DNA of 5,912 bases from Thermoplasmata archaeon (GTDB lineage Archaea > Thermoplasmatota > E2 > DHVEG-1 > B8-G13). The position numbers and the translations under genes are program-made. Location: contig JAGGYP010000080.1 in assembly GCA_021162485.1 (NCBI GenBank), forward strand, positions 1-5,912. Direction: 5' to 3'. The notes beneath the pieces are model-generated. The model was not told the origin of the DNA. It saw only the letters and a program-made list of their open reading frames with translations, and searched no databases. This document shows positions 1 to 5,842 of this stretch, one piece after another; positions within the stretch are counted from its first letter, which is position 1; every line of letters starts with the position of its first letter.

Positions 1-244
1 AGATTTTATCGATTATATCGACTTTAAATTTAATAGTGAAATTTTTTCCCCTTTCAACTATCACAGGGTAAGAACATAGAGGGTAGAGGATATCTGCATT
101 TTTGTCAGTATTTATTGTATTAATATGCGCCTTGACTATATTTTTTTTGTTTAATACTTTTTGTTGAATTGATAATGCCGAAACAATTGAGCTCGATAAA
201 AATATAGTGATAATTATTATTGTAAACAATTTTAAATATTTCAT
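1..244 (-). CDS. N-terminal fragment of a secreted or membrane-anchored protein (cut by window edge)
   Basis: Reading the minus strand from the ATG at 244-242 gives 81 codons without a stop, running off the left edge. The first 23 or so residues are a signal peptide or membrane anchor: MKYLKLF, then a hydrophobic stretch TIIIITIFL and a small-residue region SSSIVSA where cleavage is plausible. After a polar linker comes a segment with YPVIVERGKNFTIKFK (residues 59-74), the style of a beta-strand opening an extracellular beta-sandwich domain. Similar openings occur in some archaeal secreted metallophosphatase-type proteins, but too little is visible to assign a family. The start lies only 23 bases after the stop of the 844-residue gene on the same strand and has no clear ribosome site, so translation may depend on cotranscription. 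The reading frame is convincing because signal peptide, linker and domain follow in sensible order. The function is unknown. Confidence 0.75.
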   Translation of the reverse strand, partial: MKYLKLFTIIIITIFLSSSIVSALSIQQKVLNKKNIVKAHINTINTDKNADILYPLCSYPVIVERGKNFTIKFKVDIIDKI

Positions 245-267
245 ATTTTATATAATAGTTTTAAATT

Positions 268-2802
268 TTATTTAAAACTTTCTATCTGAGTTTTTGTGAT
301 GCAAAATTTCTTCTCGCCTAATAGATAAGATTCTGTTTTATCACTACTGTTTCCGCTAATATCGCTAAACTCTAAGATAACACCTGAATAGGAAATTACG
401 TATGGAACCTTTATTTTTACGTAATTATCCTCTATAGCCCAGTAAAACCCCTCCTTGTGGATATTTCCTCTTTTTTTAGTAACGTCAGAATAAAATGATT
501 TATCTGATCTTCCATCTCTATCTGGGTCTACTTTTCCCATGTAGAAATCAGGGGACACAATTTTTACGCTTTTAACTAACTCTCCATCAGGTATGCGAAC
601 CTTAAAATAGTAATTAGCAGGTATAAGATTGTTATCAGATATCTGACTCACCACTCTGCTATTCATTATGTGAAGTATCCTGTATTTCTCTCCATATTCA
701 CATGGTATAGTATACAGTATCGTATATGGCTCTTCTACATCTTGTTTATCTAAAAATTTATTCTTGCATATTTCTCCACCTAAAAACTCATACTCTCCAG
801 GCAGATTTACAGTAGGATCCTTCAGTTTTTTGTGATAAAGTAACTGTTGCGCTTCCTCCATAAATAAGTAGGGGATCTCTTTTTTCATTCTAATATAATT
901 GTAAAGTAGTTTTTCTGTGTTTGTCCAATATGCTTTATCCAAGCTTAAAATTCTACAATTATCTGGATCTCCCATTTCAACATTTACTCTATTAGCCCAA
1001 CCTGTGGCTACCATTATTGCAAGTGTTAGATCTGGTCTAACACTTAAACCTATAACAGATTGCGAACCTAAACCTGGCATCATGGTTCGCCTAAGATCTG
1101 TTCTTAGATGCCTATAACCACATTGAAATGTTCTATATGCCCATCTCGCAAACGATGATCTCCATATATCAAACTGGTCACTTGTGGATATATCCTCACT
1201 TGCAACAATAGATTTCCATCCAACGTCGGATGGAACAAGGTAGTCCCCTGACATCAAAAACCCATCTGGGTTAGCATATTTTATTTGCCATCTAATATGT
1301 TTTATCATGTTTGCATAAGAGTTTAGAGTGAATTTATCCTCATCTGCATTCAATAGTTTCATGAGTGGATCACAGTATACTTTATCATGACATACACCGT
1401 ATAGGTTTTTAGGATCACTTGGAAGAGTAGGGTGCATTAAACTATGCCAGATGTCATCAGCATACCTAGCTTTTCCAATACCCATTATGAGCCTGCCGGT
1501 ATCATCTAAACATAGTCCATCTACTCCATAATTTTTGAAAAGCCATAACACTTGTTTTACCTCTTCATAATGAAAACTTGGATCAAACTTTGGCGAAACA
1601 TTGAGATCCGGGAGTATCTCTTCAGGATAGAAACCATAGTCAAAATCAGGTTTTATAGGATCATACCCTGGTATAGTACTGTTAGCATATTTTTTTATAC
1701 CTAGTTTAGAGGGGCCTGAGGTACATGTCTCAACAGCTAAATGATTTATATCAGATATTCCCAGTTTTGTCTCCAAAAAATCTAAACGTTTAACCTTTAC
1801 ACCATCTTTATGTTTAACAAAACGCGCCCATCCAGGATCAGAGGAACGATGATGCGCAACAGCTATATATCCTTGTTTTAGAAATTCTGCCACATAAAAA
1901 GGATTCAACCAATTCCAATAGGTTTTATCTGGGGAATACATGCCCACTGGATCTGAATATATTTTTACCCGCAATCCCTCATTTTGAACCGTTTCTATTA
2001 TTGATTTGATAAGATTACGAGCCTTATCTGGCTTACCATTGGATATGTCTAGAAAATCTTTTCTTGGATAACTATACGTGGCGTATGGTGATGATGTAGC
2101 TGGAAACCAATAGTTAATAGTGGAAGGCTGATGCGACTCATGATACCCACTTGAATACACACGTGCAAAATGGAGACAATCAAACCCTATCTCCCTTGCT
2201 CTTCTAGCTATATTTCTATAAAATTCTTTGATTCCCTCCTCATTTAGCATACTTGTAGGTATAAAATCTAAAAAATATGGGGGGGAAATGAAAATAGAAT
2301 TCCTAAGCCATCTGGGTATGCCAAATTCATCTATGTAGAAGCCAAATTCTTTAGAAATGTTTTCTACTTTCAATTTAGCAAAAAATTTCTTACCAACAAA
2401 TCTAAATCCTGCTTCAGACCAAGAAGCTAGTTCAAGTGGACAATTCCATTTAAACTTTAATGTTTTATATCCATAAGGCTGAATTGACAAGGTTTTAATA
2501 TTTTGAATGTAGACGCTATTGTTATTTTCATCAACTATTTCAAAAACAATCTTGCCCAGGTTAATAGATTTTTCCTGTAAATTTCTAATCACACCTATTA
2601 TGTAAAAATCAGTTCCCCACTTGAAAACCCTCTCATACAATCCATCTGCAGTTGTTGTATATAGGGACTGGATAATAAAATCTCTAGGATTCTCTAAATG
2701 ATTGGATAGAACATTTGAGAATGTTGGTGATAATAATAGTAATATCGAAACTAGCGGAGTTGCAGAATGTAGAAGTTTTTTAAGGGGTTTAATCTTGAGC
2801 AT
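268..2802 (-). CDS. Large secreted protein, probable TIM-barrel glycoside-hydrolase-like enzyme
   Basis: This is an 844-residue protein. Residues 1-33 form a signal peptide: basic start (KIKPLKK), hydrophobic core around 15-26, small/polar exit near 27-33. Residues about 45-155 look like a beta-sandwich (alternating strands such as TDFYIIGVIRNL). From about 165 to 640 the pattern fits a (beta/alpha)8 barrel: GFDCLHFARVYSS (206-218), EGLRVKIYSDP (275-285), YGVDGLCLDDTGR (425-437), PDGFLMSGDY (512-521), SIVASEDIST (531-540) and LTLAIMVATGW (592-602). In retaining glycosidases of several clans an Asp at the end of strand 4 is the nucleophile; D433 or D434 would suit, with E536 or D537 as a possible acid/base. 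That assignment is inference. Residues 690-815 are beta-rich and contain DPDRDGRSD (759-767), a calcium-loop-like motif. No C-terminal membrane segment is seen, so it is probably exported. The ATG at 2802 has AGGGAG 8 bases upstream. Substrate and GH family are not recognised; a non-catalytic barrel protein is possible. Confidence 0.8.
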   Translation of the reverse strand: MLKIKPLKKLLHSATPLVSILLLLSPTFSNVLSNHLENPRDFIIQSLYTTTADGLYERVFKWGTDFYIIGVIRNLQEKSINLGKIVFEIVDENNNSVYIQNIKTLSIQPYGYKTLKFKWNCPLELASWSEAGFRFVGKKFFAKLKVENISKEFGFYIDEFGIPRWLRNSIFISPPYFLDFIPTSMLNEEGIKEFYRNIARRAREIGFDCLHFARVYSSGYHESHQPSTINYWFPATSSPYATYSYPRKDFLDISNGKPDKARNLIKSIIETVQNEGLRVKIYSDPVGMYSPDKTYWNWLNPFYVAEFLKQGYIAVAHHRSSDPGWARFVKHKDGVKVKRLDFLETKLGISDINHLAVETCTSGPSKLGIKKYANSTIPGYDPIKPDFDYGFYPEEILPDLNVSPKFDPSFHYEEVKQVLWLFKNYGVDGLCLDDTGRLIMGIGKARYADDIWHSLMHPTLPSDPKNLYGVCHDKVYCDPLMKLLNADEDKFTLNSYANMIKHIRWQIKYANPDGFLMSGDYLVPSDVGWKSIVASEDISTSDQFDIWRSSFARWAYRTFQCGYRHLRTDLRRTMMPGLGSQSVIGLSVRPDLTLAIMVATGWANRVNVEMGDPDNCRILSLDKAYWTNTEKLLYNYIRMKKEIPYLFMEEAQQLLYHKKLKDPTVNLPGEYEFLGGEICKNKFLDKQDVEEPYTILYTIPCEYGEKYRILHIMNSRVVSQISDNNLIPANYYFKVRIPDGELVKSVKIVSPDFYMGKVDPDRDGRSDKSFYSDVTKKRGNIHKEGFYWAIEDNYVKIKVPYVISYSGVILEFSDISGNSSDKTESYLLGEKKFCITKTQIESFK

Positions 2803-2810
2803 GCTATATT

Positions 2811-2816
2811 CTCCCT
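2811..2816 (-). promoter_or_regulatory. Ribosome binding site for the 844-residue gene
   Basis: The minus strand reads AGGGAG eight bases upstream of the ATG at 2802. It is a purine-rich, partial match to the anti-Shine-Dalgarno partner GGAGGTGAT and supports this start. Confidence 0.5.
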
Positions 2817-2823
2817 AATTCTC

Positions 2824-2854
2824 ATTATGTAATCTCAAACCTCTAATTATGTAA
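2824..2854. repeat. 9-bp direct repeat (two copies, 22 bp apart) before the 844-residue gene
   Basis: ATTATGTAA occurs at 2824-2832 and again at 2846-2854, start to start 22 bp, or about two helical turns. On the minus strand the copies read TTACATAAT. They lie between the candidate TATA box and the start codon and flank the expected transcript start. This placement would suit a repressor bound on one DNA face, but chance similarity in AT-rich DNA is possible. Confidence 0.4.
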
Positions 2855-2862
2855 AAGATATT

Positions 2863-2872
2863 TATTTTTATA
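2863..2872 (-). promoter_or_regulatory. Candidate TATA box for the 844-residue gene
   Basis: The minus strand reads TATAAAAATA, preceded by ATTTAAAT. It lies in the 87-base gap after the acyltransferase stop and would place a transcript start near 2842, a leader of about 40 bases that carries AGGGAG at 2816-2811. This suggests the gene can be transcribed apart from the acyltransferase. Confidence is limited by the high AT content. Confidence 0.45.
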
Positions 2873-2896
2873 ATTTAAATTTTTTCAAATTATAAA
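2867..2896. repeat. AT-only inverted repeat at the acyltransferase 3' end
   Basis: TTTATAATTT (2867-2876) pairs perfectly with AAATTATAAA (2887-2896) around a 10-base loop. It covers the acyltransferase stop codon and touches the candidate TATA box of the next gene. No T-tract follows on the minus strand, so it is a poor terminator; the stem has no G or C and would be weak. Confidence 0.4.
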
Positions 2897-3594
2897 TTTT
2901 TAATCTTTTTTGCTGGAACACCTGCCCAAAACTCGTTTTTACCTATTTTTGTATTTGGCAACACCAATGAACCCGCTCCTATCACAGAATTATCTCCTAT
3001 CTCCACACCTGGGAGAATCGTTGATTTCAGACCAATTGTAACATTTTTACCTATTTTTATCTTTTTTATCAAAATTTTTTCACCTGTTACTAGATGAGAG
3101 ACTAGTAGAGAGTAAGATCCTAGGGAAGAATTCTCCCCTATCTCAACCATATAGGGATCCATAATATGAGACCAGACGCTAAGGAGATACCTACTGCCTT
3201 TTAATCCCATTATTCTATTGTAGAGCTTATGAAAGCCAAAAAACCTGAAAAATGAGAATAATGGGCTACAATAAAATATTGCATGAACAACATAATGTAG
3301 AGAATAAATTCTGAACTCTTTTGATTTAACTGTAAATTCACCTTCCTTCAACGGTGGAAATATTATTCTAGCTATAAATGCTAAAATAGCTGCCTCTACT
3401 ACTAAAATAAAAATTGTGATATATAGTGTAGAACCAAGGAATAAAAACTGTATAATCAAACTATAGCTTTTGACAAAATTGTACAGGTAGATCAGAGTGA
3501 ACAGTATGCTTCCAACAATTAGGATGTTAATTAAAATGAAAACAGGTTTAGAAATAATCAATAGATTTTCTATTGGATTCTTATTGTTTTTCAT
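2890..3594 (-). CDS. Membrane-anchored hexapeptide (left-handed beta-helix) acyltransferase
   Basis: This is a 234-residue protein. The N-terminal third is hydrophobic, with two likely membrane helices at about 17-41 and 46-75, followed by an amphipathic linker (80-145). From about 148 the sequence becomes a left-handed beta-helix with hexapeptide periodicity: VEIGENSSLGSYS, IKIGKNVTIGLKS, VEIGDNSVIGAGS, TKIGKN, closing with the family-typical WAGVPAKKI (223-231). Such domains transfer acetyl or other acyl groups from acyl-CoA to sugars, amino sugars or small acceptors, usually as trimers. H167 in VSHLVT lies where family members often carry the catalytic histidine; this is a proposal, not proof. 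The two helices would hold the catalytic coil at the membrane, fitting modification of an envelope glycan or lipid precursor, and it lies directly upstream of a secreted hydrolase-like protein on the same strand. The ATG at 3594 has no ribosome site but sits about 28 bases from a TATA-like box, so the mRNA is probably leaderless. The acceptor substrate is unknown. Confidence 0.88.
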   Translation of the reverse strand: MKNNKNPIENLLIISKPVFILINILIVGSILFTLIYLYNFVKSYSLIIQFLFLGSTLYITIFILVVEAAILAFIARIIFPPLKEGEFTVKSKEFRIYSLHYVVHAIFYCSPLFSFFRFFGFHKLYNRIMGLKGSRYLLSVWSHIMDPYMVEIGENSSLGSYSLLVSHLVTGEKILIKKIKIGKNVTIGLKSTILPGVEIGDNSVIGAGSLVLPNTKIGKNEFWAGVPAKKIKNL

Positions 3595-3616
3595 AGAGAA
3601 GGTGAATTATGAGATT

Positions 3617-3628
3617 TTTTATTTAAAT
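3617..3628. promoter_or_regulatory. TATA-like element shared by divergent genes (acyltransferase and glyA)
   Basis: The sequence TTTTATTTAAAT contains the perfect palindrome ATTTAAAT (3621-3628) and can be read as a TATA box in both directions. For the minus strand (TTTAAATAAA) its centre lies about 28 bases before the acyltransferase ATG at 3594, which predicts a leaderless transcript. For the plus strand it would give glyA a leader of about 70 bases; a weaker box at 3684-3693 (CTTTTTATTA) would give a short leader instead. The minus-strand reading is better supported than the plus. Confidence 0.5.
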
Positions 3629-3713
3629 GCTTTTGCAATATTCAAGGGGTCTGATTCCCTCATTTTTTGAAACTTATCACTATCTTTTTATTACAGTAGA
3701 GTATTTCGCTTTT

Positions 3714-3718
3714 GTGAT
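3714..3718 (+). promoter_or_regulatory. Ribosome binding site deciding the glyA start
   Basis: GTGAT lies four bases before the ATG at 3723, similar in core and spacing to the GGGTGAT site of the 238-residue gene. It supports 3723 over the in-frame ATG at 3627, where no such site is seen. Confidence 0.65.
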
Positions 3719-3722
3719 TCAA

Positions 3723-5018
3723 ATGAGCTGGTATGAAGATGCACTATATGTTCGAGAACAGGCTATAAAGAATAATGAATACTTTGCTTCTAGTCTGCCT
3801 TTGATTGCGAGCGAAAACATATTATCTCCCCTCTGTAAAGAAATGCTCATTAGTGATTTTCATGGTAGATATGCTGAGGGTACTCCTGGGAACAGATACT
3901 ATGAGGGGTGTAAATTTTTTGACAATGTTGAACTTAAAGCTATAGAACTAGGTAAAAAGCTTTTCAAATGCAATTATGTAGATGTGAGACCAACTGCGGG
4001 TACAACTGCTAATATGGCTGTGTTAAAAGCTCTTATAAAACCTGGTGAGAATGCAACAGTTCTCGATACTGCTAATGGTGCCCATATTTCATTTGGCAAA
4101 TGGGGAGCTGCAGGTATAAGAGGTATTAATCTAATATCCTATCCATTTGATGACGAGGAGATGAATATAGACATTGATGGCGCTGCAAAGCTTATAAGAG
4201 ATGTTAAACCCGTAGTTGCTTTGTTTGGTAGATCTGTTTTTCTCTTCCCTACACCTCTTAAAGAACTTGCTGAAGTAGCACATGAGATTGGTGCTAAAGT
4301 TGTTTATGATGCTGCGCATGTTCTTGGCTTAATAGCTGCAGGTAAATTTCAAGATCCTTTGAGGGAAGGGGCAGATGTTATGACTGGAAGCACACATAAA
4401 ACATTACCTGGACCTCAGGGAGGAGTTGTACTATCTGATCACACAGGTGAGAATGAGGAAGATAAAAAGTTTCTTAGAAGATTAAACTTTGGCGTTTTCC
4501 CAGGTGTTACATCCTCATATCATTTACACCATGTAGCAGCTAAGGCTATAGCATTTGCAGAACATCTAGAGTTTGGAGAGGCATATGCTAGGCAGACGAT
4601 AAAAAATGCACAAGCACTGGCACAATCTTTGCATGAGCTTGGGTTTAAGGTATTTGGAGAAAAACATGGTTTCACAAAATCTCATCAAATATTAGTTGAG
4701 ATAGGTAAGGGAAAAGGAAAAGAAGCTTCTAAGAAGCTTGAAGAAGCAGGCATTATCACAAACATGAATATGATACCTGGTGATGAGGACCCCCTGAATC
4801 CTTCTGGCTTGAGATTAGGGTCACAAGAGCTTACACGAATAGGAATGAAGGAAAATGAAATGAAATATGTGGCAGAACTGATCAAGAAAGTATTAGTAGA
4901 CAACGTCTCAACTAAAAAGATAAAAGAAGAAGTTAAAGAATTTCGAAATGACTATCAGAAGGTGCATTACTGTTTTAACGAAGGATATGATGGATACAAA
5001 TATACTAGACTAATATAG
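3723..5018 (+). CDS. glyA: Serine hydroxymethyltransferase (archaeal type)
   Basis: PLP-dependent cytosolic enzyme that interconverts serine and glycine, passing the hydroxymethyl carbon to a reduced pterin (tetrahydrofolate or tetrahydromethanopterin; the sequence does not tell which). With the start at 3723 it has 431 residues, normal for archaeal GlyA. Family motifs are all present: LIASEN (27-32), RYAEG (49-53), RYYEG (58-62), GAHIS (119-123), YDAAHVLGL (195-203) with the cofactor-facing Asp196 and His199, GSTHKTLPGPQGG (222-234) with Lys226 as the PLP Schiff-base lysine, and GLRLG (362-366) with Arg364 as the substrate-carboxylate arginine. The frame stays open upstream to an ATG at 3627, but those 32 extra residues are hydrophobic and unlike the family, and that ATG lies inside a TATA-like sequence. 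The start at 3723 has GTGAT four bases upstream, an archaeal ribosome site. It is divergent from the acyltransferase and convergent with the 238-residue gene, so probably a single-gene unit. No active-site residue appears lost. Confidence 0.97.
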   Translation: MSWYEDALYVREQAIKNNEYFASSLPLIASENILSPLCKEMLISDFHGRYAEGTPGNRYYEGCKFFDNVELKAIELGKKLFKCNYVDVRPTAGTTANMAVLKALIKPGENATVLDTANGAHISFGKWGAAGIRGINLISYPFDDEEMNIDIDGAAKLIRDVKPVVALFGRSVFLFPTPLKELAEVAHEIGAKVVYDAAHVLGLIAAGKFQDPLREGADVMTGSTHKTLPGPQGGVVLSDHTGENEEDKKFLRRLNFGVFPGVTSSYHLHHVAAKAIAFAEHLEFGEAYARQTIKNAQALAQSLHELGFKVFGEKHGFTKSHQILVEIGKGKGKEASKKLEEAGIITNMNMIPGDEDPLNPSGLRLGSQELTRIGMKENEMKYVAELIKKVLVDNVSTKKIKEEVKEFRNDYQKVHYCFNEGYDGYKYTRLI

Positions 5019-5044
5019 ACATCTACCAGGGAGTATTTTCGTAT

Positions 5045-5075
5045 AACTGATATATTGTCAGTTTTTTTTATTTTT
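5045..5075 (+). terminator. Transcription terminator after glyA
   Basis: AACTGA (5045-5050) pairs with TCAGTT (5058-5063) over a 7-base loop, followed by eight Ts, an A, and five more Ts (to 5075). It begins 27 bases after the glyA stop. T-tracts terminate archaeal RNA polymerase, so this end is likely even if the short stem contributes little. On the opposite strand the tract is A-rich, so it should not stop transcription of the convergent gene. Confidence 0.7.
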
Positions 5076-5081
5076 AGAGGT

Positions 5082-5798
5082 CTATGCCGCTATAATAAAT
5101 GCTGAAAATCCTAGGCCAACCGGATTTTCTACTGAAAGTGGTATAGGAAGAAGTAACAATACAGATATGCCTACAAAGCCAATTATAAGCAAATTTCCTT
5201 CGCCAGATTGGACACCAAGAAGACCTGTTGAATAGAATATGCCTTCGCCTGGGAAATACGCTCCTAACCAAATAGATGGTAGGGGGATATAAGTTATAAA
5301 AGGTGGTATACCAACGATTACTCCAGAATCTAGAGAATCTGGATCCACTGACCAGAAAGTAAGTGCTACAGCGTTCATATTTGTCCCGATATCTTTTTTA
5401 GATAACCTATCTTTATATTGATGCAAATAATATTCTGCAACTGTTTTTAACAGAGGTCTCTGTCTTTCAAAAAGTGTTTCCATCTCTTTTAAAGATAAAT
5501 CACTAGAAATAATGTTGTAGTTTCTGAGGGTTTGTAGATACATATTAATCTTTTCCTCTAAGAGTATATCCCCATTTTGTATATTTTTTAGAGTTTTCTG
5601 CAGCAAAAGTGCTTGGGATAACGGAATTTCTTTGGTAATAACTTCTCTGCCAAATAGTCCCTTATAAACATTTATTTTGATTTCTACTAATTGGTTTATG
5701 GATTTCTGTGTTTTTTTTGTTATGATTTTACTGTTGATGCCAGGTGCAATCGCTACCATTAGAAATGCTGCTATTATTACAACAAAAATTTTTTTCAT
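5082..5798 (-). CDS. Secreted or membrane protein of unknown function
   Basis: A 238-residue protein that I do not recognise. Residues 1-22 are a signal peptide or anchor: MKKIF, hydrophobic VVIIAAFLMVAIA, then PGINS. Residues 36-55 look like beta-strands (VEIKINVYKG...REVITKEI). Residues 58-135 are mostly charged, helix-forming sequence rich in Leu, Glu, Gln and Lys. Residues 140-238 change character: hydrophobic, glycine- and proline-rich with few charges, including GVIVGIPPFITYIPLP, STGLLGVQSGEG and LLIIGFVGISVLLLLPIPL, ending GFSAFIIAA. This tail could insert in a membrane or form a beta-rich oligomerising domain. The chosen start at 5798 has GGGTGAT three bases upstream, a near-perfect archaeal ribosome site; the frame extends to an ATG at 5891, but those 31 residues would cover the TATA box and put residues before a good signal peptide. 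It faces glyA tail to tail. The CDS is well supported; the role is not known. Confidence 0.85.
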   Translation of the reverse strand: MKKIFVVIIAAFLMVAIAPGINSKIITKKTQKSINQLVEIKINVYKGLFGREVITKEIPLSQALLLQKTLKNIQNGDILLEEKINMYLQTLRNYNIISSDLSLKEMETLFERQRPLLKTVAEYYLHQYKDRLSKKDIGTNMNAVALTFWSVDPDSLDSGVIVGIPPFITYIPLPSIWLGAYFPGEGIFYSTGLLGVQSGEGNLLIIGFVGISVLLLLPIPLSVENPVGLGFSAFIIAA

Positions 5799-5808
5799 GG
5801 TATCACCC
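5799..5808 (-). promoter_or_regulatory. Ribosome binding site deciding the start of the 238-residue gene
   Basis: The minus strand reads GGGTGATACC directly before the ATG at 5798. GGTGAT is complementary to the archaeal 16S rRNA 3' end. It fixes the start here rather than at the in-frame ATG 93 bases upstream (5891). Confidence 0.85.
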
Positions 5809-5825
5809 AATATATATAAATATTT

Positions 5826-5842
5826 ATTATATAAACATTTCG
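5826..5842 (-). promoter_or_regulatory. Archaeal promoter (BRE and TATA box) for the 238-residue gene
   Basis: The minus strand reads CGAAATG (5842-5836) followed by TTTATATAAT (5835-5826), matching a purine-rich BRE next to a TATA box. A start about 25 bases downstream falls near 5804-5809, giving a very short leader that would just hold the GGGTGAT site. The surroundings are AT-rich, so the exact box is uncertain. Confidence 0.55.

Noticed and set aside
245..267. TTATATAAA as a promoter for the partial left-edge gene
   Set aside because: It lies almost against the ATG, too close for the transcript to begin 25 bases downstream and still include the start codon.
917..1117. 66-codon plus-strand frame inside the 844-residue gene
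   Set aside because: Antisense to a well-supported gene, with no ribosome site or recognisable protein character.
3627..3722. 32-residue N-terminal extension of GlyA starting at the ATG at 3627
   Set aside because: The extra residues are hydrophobic and unlike any GlyA N-terminus, the ATG lies in a TATA-like element, and the internal ATG at 3723 has a GTGAT site and gives the usual family length.
4131..4319. 62-codon minus-strand frame inside glyA
   Set aside because: Antisense shadow of the conserved GlyA coding sequence.
4685..4903. 72-codon minus-strand frame inside glyA
   Set aside because: Antisense shadow of the GlyA C-terminal region; its sequence is serine/phenylalanine-rich as expected from reversed Lys/Glu codons.
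5074..5271. 65-codon minus-strand frame overlapping the end of the 238-residue gene
   Set aside because: Overlaps out of frame with the better-supported gene on the same strand and has no plausible domain.
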